64,000 nucleotides of DNA from RHKX01 sp963745755 (GTDB lineage Bacteria > Actinomycetota > Thermoleophilia > Solirubrobacterales > 70-9). Shown piece by piece: positions 56,540 to 64,000 of this stretch (positions are counted from its first letter, which is position 1; each line of letters starts with the position of its first letter). The notes under the pieces are model-generated. The model did not search any database. It was given only the letters and a program-made list of their open reading frames with translations, and was not told the origin of the DNA. Both the position numbers and the translations under genes were made by a program. The DNA lies in the NCBI GenBank assembly GCA_963745755.1, contig CAVUYP010000001.1, forward strand, positions 806,001 to 870,000, in the 5' to 3' direction.

Positions 56540-56940
56540 CCTCCGTCCCCGCGCTGGATCATCACCGAGGTCGCCTTGACGAGCGCCGTCGCCTCGACGC
56601 CGACGACGAGGCCGAGCTCCTCGACCGAGTCGCGGGTGATCGCCGCCGTGACCCGGTGCGGGCCGGCCTCGATCTCGACCAGGGCCATGACGCCGTCGAC
56701 CTCGACCGAGACGACGCGGCCCGGGAAGCGGTTGCGGGTCGAGAGCTCGTCGCCGGTCCGGTGCCGCGACGGCGAGGCGCGCAGCCGCTCGACCTCGCCG
56801 ACCGGAACCCGGCGGCGGTCGTTGCCGTCGCGGGTCGTCTCGAGCTTGCCGTCGCGGTCCCAGCGGCGCAGGGTGTCGACGCTGACGCCGAGCTGCTTGG
56901 CGGCCTCCCCGAGGCTCAGGTCCTCCATCTGCCTAAGCAT
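56536..56940 (-). CDS. MerR-like HTH + Mop/TOBE molybdate regulator
   Basis: A 134-residue protein joining an excisionase/MerR-type HTH (LSLGEAAKQLGVSVDTLRRW, with GNDRRRVPVGEVERL) to a Mop/TOBE domain (GRVVSVEVDGVMALVEIEAG, then LVVGVEATALVKATSVMIQ) that should bind molybdate. It is the actinobacterial counterpart of ModE and should control modABC. ATG 56,940 or 56,928 are both possible; both lie inside or next to the 23-bp palindrome, so binding there could block translation start and promoter. Confidence 0.88.
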   Translation of the reverse strand: MLRQMEDLSLGEAAKQLGVSVDTLRRWDRDGKLETTRDGNDRRRVPVGEVERLRASPSRHRTGDELSTRNRFPGRVVSVEVDGVMALVEIEAGPHRVTAAITRDSVEELGLVVGVEATALVKATSVMIQRGDGG

Positions 56941-56951
56941 TGCATAGGCAG
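56929..56951. promoter_or_regulatory. 23-bp palindrome at the start of the mod operon
   Basis: CTGCCTA-AGCATTGCA-TAGGCAG: seven-base arms pair perfectly and the inner positions pair except for one, about a central T. It overlaps the first codons of the MerR/Mop regulator gene. It is the best operator candidate in the window and is probably the regulator's own binding site (inference). Confidence 0.65.
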
Positions 56952-56963
56952 AGTGGCGACCCG

Positions 56964-58421
56964 TCAGCCGGAGCCGATCAGCTCGTAGTCCGCCGGGTCG
57001 AGCCGCTCGGTCAGCTCCGAGTACTCGCGCATGTAGCCCGGCCAGTTGGCGACGATCCGGCCGGTCTCGTCCCGGTACCAGGAGTCGCACTCGAGCCAGG
57101 CGGTGCCGGAGAACCGCGCCTGGGTCTCGCGGTCGCTCGCCGCCTCGACATCGGGACGGACGGCGATCGCGGCGGCGCCGGCGTCACGAACCCGCTGCAG
57201 TGCCTGGCGGATGTAGGCGGCCTGGGCCTCGAGGTAGAAGACGATCGAGCCGCCCGACGTGTTCGTGTTCGGCCCGTACATCAGAAACAGCGACGGGAAG
57301 CCCGGCACCGAGACGCCGAGATGGGCGTGGGCGCCTCCCTCCCACTCGTCGCGGAGCCTGCGACCGCCCGCGCCGGTGATCTCCATCGGGAACATGAAGT
57401 CGTTGGTCCGGAACCCGGTGCCCCAGATGATGCAGTCGACCTCGTGCTCGCGGCCGTCGCTGGTGCGCAGGCCGGCCGGGATGATCGCGTCGATCGCCTC
57501 GCTGACGAGCTCGACGTCGGGACGCTGCAGGGCGGGCAGGAAGTAGGAGCTGAACAGGACCCGCTTGCAGCCGAAGGTGTAGTCGGGCCAGACCTTGCGG
57601 CGGACCTCGGGATCGCGGAGCTGCCAGCGCATGAACAGCGTCGAGCGCAGCTTGCCGATCCGACCGAACGTCCGCGGGTTGCGGATCATCGCCGTCAGGC
57701 CCTCGCCGTAGTTGAACATGAAGCGGCGCCGAAACGCCTGCAGGCCGGGGATCGAGCGGATCGCGGCGCGGATCGGGCCCGGGTAGGCGCGGTTGCGGCG
57801 CGGCATGAACCAGTTGCCGGTCCGCTGGAAGACGACCAGCTCGGCGGCCTGCTCGGCGATCTCGGGAACGAACTGGACGGCGCTCGCGCCGGTGCCGACG
57901 ACGGCGACGCGCTTGCCGGCGAGGTCGTAGTCGTGGTCCCACCAGGCGGAGTGGAAGCTGTGGCCGGCGAACGTGTCGACCCCCTCGATCCGTGGGTAGG
58001 CCTCGCGATGGAGCTGGCCGGTGGCGACGATCACCGCCTCGCTCTCCCAGCTGCGTCCGTCGGCGCTGCGGGTCGTCCAGACGTGGCGATCGTCGTCCCA
58101 GCGACACTCGCTGACCTCGACGCCGCAGACGATTCGGCGATCGACGCCGTAGTCGTGGGCAACCTCGCGCAGGTAGTCGAGGATCTCGGCCTGCGACGAG
58201 CAGAGCCGCTGCCAGTCGCGCCGCTGCGCGAACGAGTACGAGTAGAGGTGGCTGGGGACGTCGCAGGCGGCGCCCGGATAGTCGTTGTAGAACCAGGTCC
58301 CGCCGAGCTCGGGGGCGCGATCGAGCACGGTCACCTCGTCGAAGCCGTGCGCCTGCAGCTCGATGCAGGCGCCGATGCCGCCGAATCCGGCTCCGATCAC
58401 GACGACGCGGGGACTGCTCAT
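56964..58421 (-). CDS. Flavin-containing Baeyer-Villiger-type monooxygenase
   Basis: A 485-residue class B flavoprotein monooxygenase. First Rossmann motif VVVIGAGFGGIGACIELQA, GGTWFYNDYPGAACDVPSHL, the fingerprint FAGHSFHSAWWDHDY (FxGxxxHxxxW), and the second Rossmann VAVVGTGASAVQFVPEI. Such enzymes oxygenate ketones or steroids using NADPH. Substrate unknown. It ends 23 bases before the mod regulator on the same strand. Confidence 0.92.
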   Translation of the reverse strand: MSSPRVVVIGAGFGGIGACIELQAHGFDEVTVLDRAPELGGTWFYNDYPGAACDVPSHLYSYSFAQRRDWQRLCSSQAEILDYLREVAHDYGVDRRIVCGVEVSECRWDDDRHVWTTRSADGRSWESEAVIVATGQLHREAYPRIEGVDTFAGHSFHSAWWDHDYDLAGKRVAVVGTGASAVQFVPEIAEQAAELVVFQRTGNWFMPRRNRAYPGPIRAAIRSIPGLQAFRRRFMFNYGEGLTAMIRNPRTFGRIGKLRSTLFMRWQLRDPEVRRKVWPDYTFGCKRVLFSSYFLPALQRPDVELVSEAIDAIIPAGLRTSDGREHEVDCIIWGTGFRTNDFMFPMEITGAGGRRLRDEWEGGAHAHLGVSVPGFPSLFLMYGPNTNTSGGSIVFYLEAQAAYIRQALQRVRDAGAAAIAVRPDVEAASDRETQARFSGTAWLECDSWYRDETGRIVANWPGYMREYSELTERLDPADYELIGSG

Positions 58422-58498
58422 GCCGGAAATCTATTCCCCGAGCGCCCCGGCCCCCACCAACCTCGCCCGAGCACCCCGCCGAGATCCCCCCAAAAACC

Positions 58499-58551
58499 CC
58501 GCCGAGGTCGAGGAAACGGGGAATAGTTGCCCCTTTCCTCGACCTCGGCGG
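58499..58551. repeat. Palindromic repeat with conserved loop (copy 2)
   Basis: A perfect 18-bp inverted repeat (arm CCGCCGAGGTCGAGGAAA) with a 17-base loop CGGGGAATAGTTGCCCC. The loop ends also pair (GGGG/CCCC) and expose AATAGTTG. The same arms and loop core occur at 37,678-37,730. Confidence 0.85.
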
Positions 58552-58603
58552 TTGGTTGGGTCCGGGAGGATCCGGGGGTGCGGGTGGTTCGGGGGCGGCG
58601 GGG

Positions 58604-59120
58604 TCAGCCGAGGGTCGCTCCCTTGGCGCGGTTGCAGCCGTCGCAGAGCAGCTGCAGGTTGCCCGGCGCGTCCGATCCGCCGAGGGCGAGCGGGATCACG
58701 TGGTCGAACTGGAGCAGCGCCCGCGAGCCGCACTCGACGCAGCGACCGCCGTCGCGTTCGAAGACCGCCAGCCTGACCTCGCGCGGGATCGCCGCCCGCG
58801 ACGGCGGCCGCCGCGACGCGGCCGTGCGCGCGCTCGAGCCGGCGCCGCTTGAGGGCGAGCCGCTCGTCGGCGAGCGCCTCGACGTCGGCGGGGCCGAGGT
58901 CCTCCCGCTCCCACCAGATCCGGTCGCGGTAGAGCCAGTAGCGGCGCTCGCCGAACTCGCCGACCGCGACCGCGATCGTCTCCTGAAGCTCGTCGAGCCG
59001 CCGCCACGCCCGGCGGCCGATCGCCGGGCCGATCGCTTCCGCCCCGACGACGAGCCGGTAGTGGCGGCCGACCAGCGACCGCCCCTCCTCGAAGCCCGCG
59101 TTGACCGCCTCGTTCAGCAT
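58604..59120 (-). CDS. HNH endonuclease-domain protein, one frameshift as read
   Basis: About 172 residues when read through a +1 shift near 58,800. The N-terminal helical half (RLDELQETIAVAVGEFGERR) is of unknown family. The C-terminal HNH domain reads CVECGSRALLQFDHVIPLAL, GGSDAPGNLQLLCDGCNRAK, with the paired CxxC zinc ligands and catalytic DH intact. Possibly a restriction-type or general nuclease. Confidence 0.75.
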
Positions 59121-59196
59121 CGGACCGCGAACCTAGGGCGGGTGGCGGATGCATGGGCCGTTCTGGGAGTGAAGTTGCAGCCGGGCGCCGGGGCGC

Positions 59197-60198
59197 CTAG
59201 CCGCCGATCGCGCTCATCGAGCGCGGCGGCGGCCGGAAGCCGGCCTCGCCGACGTGATGCTTGAGCTCCTTGCGCCAGACGGCGTCGCGAACGATCTGCT
59301 CGAGCTCGGCGTCGGAGGCGCCGGCGCGCAGCGGCTCGCGGAGGTCGGTCTCGTGGACCGAGAAAAGGCAGGTGCGGAGCTTGCCCTCGGCGGTCAGGCG
59401 GAGCCGGTTGCAGTCGGCGCAGAACGGCTCGCTGACCGGGTTGATGAAGCCGATCTCGCCGGCGCCGTCGGCGAAGCGGTAGACGCGGGCGGTCGCCGAG
59501 GGCTCGCGCGGCACCTCGACGAGCGGGTGAGTGGGCTCGATCAGCGCCCGGATCTCGGCGCCGGTCAGTACCGAGTCCGGGGTCCAGGCGGCATCGGCGT
59601 CGAGCGGCATGAACTCGATGAACCGGACCTGGAAGTCGCTGGTCCGGGCGAAGTCGACGAACGCCCCGACCTCGCGCTCGGTGAAGTCGCGCATCGCGAT
59701 CGCGTTGACCTTGATCGGCCGGATCCGCTCGTGAGCGGCGATCGCCTCGAGGCCGCGGAGGACCTGGGGGAGCGCGTCGCGGCGGGTGATCTGGAAGAAG
59801 CGGTCGCGGGCGAGCGAGTCGATCGAGACGTTGACCCTGCCGATCCCGGCCTCGACGAGGGCGGCGGCGTCACGCTCGAGCAGATAGCCGTTCGTCGTCA
59901 GCGAGAGGTCGCCGAGTCCGGGCAGCGCTGCGAGCATCGCGACGAGCCGGGGGAACTCGCGGCGGACGAGGGGCTCGCCGCCGGTCAGCCGGACGTCCTC
60001 GATCCCGAGCCGGACGAGCAGCCCGACCAGCCGCTCGATCTCCTCGAACGAGAGCACCTCGGAGCGCTCCAGCCAGGGAAGCCCGTCGGCCGGCATGCAG
60101 TACTGACAGCGGAAGTTGCAGCGGTCGGTCACCGAGACGCGGAGATCGGAGATCGATCTCCCGTGGGCGTCGCGCAACGGCTGCCTCGCGTCCTCCAT
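59197..60198 (-). CDS. moaA: MoaA, GTP 3',8-cyclase
   Basis: A 333-residue radical-SAM enzyme making the first pterin intermediate of Mo cofactor synthesis. N-terminal cluster CNFRCQYC at residues 28-35, the GGEPL motif (RLTGGEPLVRRE), C-terminal cluster CADCNRLRLTAEGKLRTC, and the essential terminal Gly-Gly. It stands apart from the 33-37 kb Moco genes but near modABC. Confidence 0.96.
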   Translation of the reverse strand: MEDARQPLRDAHGRSISDLRVSVTDRCNFRCQYCMPADGLPWLERSEVLSFEEIERLVGLLVRLGIEDVRLTGGEPLVRREFPRLVAMLAALPGLGDLSLTTNGYLLERDAAALVEAGIGRVNVSIDSLARDRFFQITRRDALPQVLRGLEAIAAHERIRPIKVNAIAMRDFTEREVGAFVDFARTSDFQVRFIEFMPLDADAAWTPDSVLTGAEIRALIEPTHPLVEVPREPSATARVYRFADGAGEIGFINPVSEPFCADCNRLRLTAEGKLRTCLFSVHETDLREPLRAGASDAELEQIVRDAVWRKELKHHVGEAGFRPPPRSMSAIGG

Positions 60199-60231
60199 CC
60201 CCCCGGATGATCGCGCATCCGGACTCCGGGC

Positions 60232-61791
60232 TCAGCCCGCCCGCAGCGGCGCCGGCTGATCGGGCGATCGCCAGCGCCCGTAGTCGAGGATCAGATTGCG
60301 GCCCGCCCGTGCCCGCACCCGGTCCTCGAACGTCACCGTGCCGTCCTTCGTGTAGCGGGTCATCCGCACCGTGAAGCGCTCGCGCTCGCCGCCGCTGCGC
60401 GGCGCGATCTCGAGCAGCCGGCGCTTGCGATGGAGGGTGAAGCCGACGCTGGCGCCGCGATCGATCCCGGCCGGGACGATGTCGAAGTCGTAGTCGGCGC
60501 CGGCACCGCTGATGCTCAGCGACATGTCCGGCGACTCGACCCCGTGACGGTCGTTGACGAAGGCCAGCCGGCGGGCGCTCCTGGCGATCAGCAGCCGGTC
60601 GCGCTCGCCCCTGCGAATCCCGACCCGGTGCGCCCCGAGCGAGAACCCGGGGCCGATCACGTCGACGCCCTCCTTGGTCCGGCCCCGCAGCGAGGTGCCG
60701 CCGAGGGTCACCTCGTAGGGACGGCCACCGGGAAGGTCGATCAGCGGCGGCGGCGAGAACCGCCACGGCCTGACGCCGCCGGTCGCGATCGGCCAGACGC
60801 GGGCCCCCTCGATGCCGTTGACGCAGCCGCGGGCACCGCAGCCGGTCGTCCCGGAGCGGTCGCGGACGAACAGCGAGCCGTGACGACCGTCGCGGGCGTC
60901 GCCGCGCCAGTGCACCTCGATCCGGCCGCGGCCGCCGCCGGGCGCGCGCCTGCCGACCCCCGACCGCGGCTTGCAGAACGGGCACGGCTGGTGGCCGAGC
61001 CCCGTCGTCGGCAACATCAGCCGCAGCGATTCGGTCGCCTTGTCGCCCTTCCAGCGCTGGCCGGGCCCGAGCCGGTAGCTCCACCTCTGGGTCTTCGTGT
61101 TGACGTGGATCGCCCGCGTCTGCCCGGGCCGGTTGTTGTCGTAGATCAGGATCCGGAAGCGGCCCTCGCCGCGGCGCTCGATCGCGGTCGGCGTCACCGC
61201 GTGGCCGCCGCCGTCGCCGTAGATGACGACCACGAACGGCCCCGCCCCGGCGAGGATTCCCTTGCGCAGGGTCCTCAGGACCTCGGCGGGCGGCCCGACG
61301 ACATCGCTCTTGCGGACCGAAGGGAGCATCTGAAACGACCACGCGTAGGCGATGTGCGACTGCAGCCCGCCGTTGCCGGGGAACTCGAGGTCGGGGACCG
61401 TGGGGCTGCCGTAGCGGACCGGTGTCGGTGGCTCGCCGAGGCCGCGAAACCAGAGCTGGGCGGTCGCCGCCATGCCGACGCAGTGCCCGACCGCCATCTG
61501 GCTGTTGGTCGACTGCATCCAGTTCTTCGCGACCGGGGTGAGCTGGCAACGCCCCTTCGCGTTGAAGCTCGCGCAGACCTGGTCGCCGAACAGCTTCCGC
61601 ATCTCGGCGGCGGTCAGGTCGCGGACGCCCTTGAGGTTCACGTAGTTGGGGAACGAGTAGCCGTTCGCCTTCGAGGTGAAGCCGGTGTCGGCGACGATCC
61701 GGCTCGCCGACGCGGCGGCCGGCGCCAGCGTCCCGAGCGCGGCCGCCGTCAGCGCCAGCACCAGCATCCGCAATACGTTTCCTGCCTTCAA
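60232..61791 (-). CDS. Secreted papain-fold-like putative cysteine protease
   Basis: A 519-residue exported protein. A signal peptide (about residues 8-30) is followed by a domain with possible catalytic Cys (AVGHCVGMAATAQLW), His (GDGGGHAVTPTAI) and Asn (ILIYDNNRPG), the order seen in papain-like folds. The C-terminal half is beta-rich with several G/R-rich segments. Activity is inferred only from this triad. TTG 61,791 has GGGAGGGACC just upstream, better than the TTG five codons earlier. Confidence 0.6.
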   Translation of the reverse strand: MKAGNVLRMLVLALTAAALGTLAPAAASASRIVADTGFTSKANGYSFPNYVNLKGVRDLTAAEMRKLFGDQVCASFNAKGRCQLTPVAKNWMQSTNSQMAVGHCVGMAATAQLWFRGLGEPPTPVRYGSPTVPDLEFPGNGGLQSHIAYAWSFQMLPSVRKSDVVGPPAEVLRTLRKGILAGAGPFVVVIYGDGGGHAVTPTAIERRGEGRFRILIYDNNRPGQTRAIHVNTKTQRWSYRLGPGQRWKGDKATESLRLMLPTTGLGHQPCPFCKPRSGVGRRAPGGGRGRIEVHWRGDARDGRHGSLFVRDRSGTTGCGARGCVNGIEGARVWPIATGGVRPWRFSPPPLIDLPGGRPYEVTLGGTSLRGRTKEGVDVIGPGFSLGAHRVGIRRGERDRLLIARSARRLAFVNDRHGVESPDMSLSISGAGADYDFDIVPAGIDRGASVGFTLHRKRRLLEIAPRSGGERERFTVRMTRYTKDGTVTFEDRVRARAGRNLILDYGRWRSPDQPAPLRAG

Positions 61792-61893
61792 GGTCCCTCC
61801 CTGCAATGGTCTGTGTGGTCCCTCTCAGACTTCGGCACGGACCGCCGGAGCTTTAGCCCCGGTTGGCCGTGACTGCAACCGCCTCCGCCCGGC

Positions 61894-64000
61894 TCAGCCG
61901 GAGCAGTTGGTGCGGTGCCGCAGTGGCGGGAACGGCAGGTCGGCGACGACCGCGGTCTCCAGGTAGTCGTTCTCGCGGCGGTCCCCCGATCCCGGTGCCA
62001 GCGCCGCGCCGATCTCGCGCAGCCTGCCGCGCGGCCCGTCCGGCGCCGCCCACGGCGCCAGCCCGAGGAACTCGCGCTTCGGGCCGGCGTAGACGCGGTA
62101 GGCGTCCGGGTCCTCGGGCAGGAAGCGGCGGTTGCCGACGTAGTTGCAGCGGGCTCGCGATCGCCCGGCTCGGCGCGGGCCGCGGAGGCCGCGCTGGGTG
62201 ATCGCCGTCTGCCCGTCGAACGGCAGATCGGCGAGGTTGCCGACCATGTGCGGCGTCACGTTGTAGTCGAAGTCGACGGTCGGGTCGGCCGCCGCGCGCC
62301 ACGTCGACGCCATCCACTCCAGCGGCTGCCACTCGCCCGCGGTCGCCCACTGGCCCGGGTTCGCCTCATCCTGCATGACGAGGTTGGTCCCGAGCGCGTC
62401 GAGGCAGTACATGTAGTACCTCGACGTGTCCGCGCAGGGGTCGACGCCGGGGCCCGGGCCCTGACCGAACGGGGTCAGGTCGCCGCCGTCGTAGACGAAC
62501 GCCGGCAGGCTCGTCGCAAACGACATCCTCGCCTTCGTCCCCGGGATCCGGTAGGGCCGGACGTTTTCGATCGCGTCCGGACCAGTGCTCGGTCCCGGGG
62601 TCAGGCTGATCACGTTCTCGATGCTCGTCAGCGGCACCTTGCGGTTGCTCGCGACGACGTTGCGCAGCGGCCGCGGCCCGTCGGCGGTGACGTTGCGCGG
62701 TCCCCACATGAACGCCTCGTTGTAGACCTCGGGACCGGTCGCGACGTAGGCGCTGCCCGGATCGGCGACGTCGGGATCGGCGAACCGCTCGATCTCGGTC
62801 GGGTCGACCGACTCGCGGAACTCCGGCTGATCGTTGGAGCCGAGGATGTAGACGTGGTAGCGGCGAGCGAGGTCGCTGAAGGTCTGCATCCAGCCGCGGG
62901 CGAACGTGTCGGTGCCGGCGACGAAGGTCTTCGAGAAGCCCGGCACGCCGTCGAAGCGCTGCGCGTAGGCGGCCTCCTGGTCGGCGTAGGCGGCGTCCAG
63001 CGTTCCCAGCGCCACCGCGACGCCGCACGGCGACGGAACCCCCTCGCAGCCGGGGATGGCGCCGGGGTCGGCGAAGATCTTCCGGGTCGGCGCGCCGCGT
63101 GAGCCGGTCGCCAGGGTCATCAGTCCGATGTCCTCGTTGAGCGCGACGACGTTCGGCCGGCGCTTCGCCAGGTGAGGCGCGACGTAGTCGCGGATCAGGC
63201 ACTCGATCTTCGCTCGGAACGACCGGTAGCTGACGACGTTGCGGAGGTCCTGCTTGTACTGCAGGGCGAACACGCGGGGGCCGTTGCCGCGGCGAGCGAG
63301 GTTGACGACCGGCCTGGCTCGGTTGTCGGCGCGGAATCGCCTGCAGGTCGCCTTCGCCGGCGGCCTCGGCGCCGCCGGCCGCGGCGGCTCGACCGACTTC
63401 GCCGCTCGCCGAGCGGTCAGCGGATCGTTGGCGATCAGCGCGTCGGCACCGGCCAGCGTCGCCGCCTTCACCGGCGCCCGCGCGTCGAAGGTGAACGGAA
63501 CGACCCGCAGGCCCTTCGCATGCGCGTCGGCGATCAGCTCCGGGCTGACCGGCCATTGCGGCGAGATCCAGTCGATGCCGTTCGCGTCGGCCACCGAGGC
63601 TGCGATCGAGTTGACGTTCGCGAAGGTCAGAAACGACGTCTCGCTGGTGGCGAAGTAGGGATCCTCGCCGAAGGCGGCGAGGTTGCCGGGCAGGAAGCTC
63701 TGCAGGATCAGGTCGCCGGGCGGGAAACCCGACTTCTTGATCTGGGCTGCGACCCGGAGCGCGAACTCGGGCGGCGATCCGGGGTCGAAGTCGGGATCGG
63801 TCGGGTAGTTGTTGATCTCGAGGTTGACCCCGACCCGCCTGCGTTTGGCGAGCCGCAGGGCCTGGATCATCGTCGGCACCTTGGCGCGCCGCTCGTCGCG
63901 ACGACCGAGATGCCGGGCGAGCTCGTCGGTGCCGATCACGTCGATCTGACAGCCGCTGCGGATCTCGGCCAGGGTCCGCTCGGAGACGAGGCCGGTGCAG
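61894..64000 (-). CDS. GDPD-like protein with a C-terminal nitrilase-like domain (5' end missing)
   Basis: At least 701 residues; the frame stays open to the right edge. The first visible 180 residues are the second half of a glycerophosphodiester phosphodiesterase barrel (TLAEIRSGCQIDVIGTDELA, VGVNLEINNYP, LQSFLP, WISPQWPVSPE, ADALIANDP). After a Pro-rich linker a second domain begins ALQYKQDLRNVVSYRSFRAK and NVVALNEDIGLMTLA, resembling the carbon-nitrogen hydrolase fold, where the Glu could be catalytic. A clear Cys nucleophile motif was not identified, so activity is uncertain. Confidence 0.7.
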   Translation of the reverse strand, partial: CTGLVSERTLAEIRSGCQIDVIGTDELARHLGRRDERRAKVPTMIQALRLAKRRRVGVNLEINNYPTDPDFDPGSPPEFALRVAAQIKKSGFPPGDLILQSFLPGNLAAFGEDPYFATSETSFLTFANVNSIAASVADANGIDWISPQWPVSPELIADAHAKGLRVVPFTFDARAPVKAATLAGADALIANDPLTARRAAKSVEPPRPAAPRPPAKATCRRFRADNRARPVVNLARRGNGPRVFALQYKQDLRNVVSYRSFRAKIECLIRDYVAPHLAKRRPNVVALNEDIGLMTLATGSRGAPTRKIFADPGAIPGCEGVPSPCGVAVALGTLDAAYADQEAAYAQRFDGVPGFSKTFVAGTDTFARGWMQTFSDLARRYHVYILGSNDQPEFRESVDPTEIERFADPDVADPGSAYVATGPEVYNEAFMWGPRNVTADGPRPLRNVVASNRKVPLTSIENVISLTPGPSTGPDAIENVRPYRIPGTKARMSFATSLPAFVYDGGDLTPFGQGPGPGVDPCADTSRYYMYCLDALGTNLVMQDEANPGQWATAGEWQPLEWMASTWRAAADPTVDFDYNVTPHMVGNLADLPFDGQTAITQRGLRGPRRAGRSRARCNYVGNRRFLPEDPDAYRVYAGPKREFLGLAPWAAPDGPRGRLREIGAALAPGSGDRRENDYLETAVVADLPFPPLRHRTNCSG

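Overview
The window is high-GC actinobacterial DNA. It most resembles the class Thermoleophilia (Solirubrobacter/Conexibacter relatives). The reasons are very GC-rich core genes with frequent GTG/TTG starts, secreted proteins with Lys-rich tails, Ig-like and collagen-like surface proteins, and an actinobacterial-type ydaO riboswitch. No marker gene fixes the genus.

Layout. (1) 1-11.7 kb holds a [NiFe]-hydrogenase locus. hypF(partial)-hypC-SIS/HypC/SIS fusion-hypD-hypE runs rightward. It converges on a leftward operon of a group 3b-like (NADP-coupled, sulfhydrogenase-type) enzyme: Fe-S beta subunit, lone cNMP-binding protein, FAD/Fe-S gamma subunit, small and large subunits, maturation protease, hypA, hypB. 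(2) 11.8-13.7 kb has a small membrane protein coupled to a LytM/M23 peptidase behind a c-di-AMP (ydaO) riboswitch, then a secreted beta-roll-like repeat protein. (3) 13.9-24.8 kb is a degraded integrative element in the 3' end of tRNA-Glu(CTC). A 26-bp copy of the tRNA end lies at 14,789-14,814 beside a broken tyrosine integrase. Most intact cargo encodes exported proteins (collagen-like, ice-binding-like plus Ig repeats, Lys-rich). To the left lies a decayed second copy of the same element family, and a 439-bp exact duplication interrupts two genes. (4) 25-32 kb carries two TetR regulators, a Na+/H+ antiporter, a short-chain epimerase, a GMC oxidoreductase joined in frame to an aldehyde dehydrogenase, and a metallophosphoesterase. 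(5) 33.3-37.6 kb has molybdenum-cofactor genes (mogA, moaC, a moaD-moaE fusion, moeA, mobA) and fdhD. (6) 37.7-51.7 kb has sugar metabolism: rpiB, transketolase, two ROK proteins, a cyclase, an FAD monooxygenase, pgi, tal, zwf, gnd, and a molybdopterin oxidoreductase upstream of gnd. (7) 51.7-64 kb has a glycosyltransferase/deacetylase pair, modCBA with a MerR-like/Mop regulator and a strong operator-like palindrome, a Baeyer-Villiger-type monooxygenase, an HNH gene, moaA, a putative secreted cysteine protease, and a GDPD protein with a possible nitrilase-like domain that runs off the end.

How it fits together. Molybdate uptake, cofactor synthesis, FdhD and the molybdopterin oxidoreductase form one metal-cofactor theme. 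The NADP-linked hydrogenase and the oxidative pentose phosphate genes (zwf, gnd, tal, tkt, rpiB, pgi) both feed NADPH. Between 27.3 and 34.7 kb, seven conserved genes carry at least eleven apparent frameshifts, and every one reads as a +1 base. This looks more like an insertion-type sequencing artefact or a local quality problem than independent gene death. Those genes are annotated as broken as read but probably functional in the organism.
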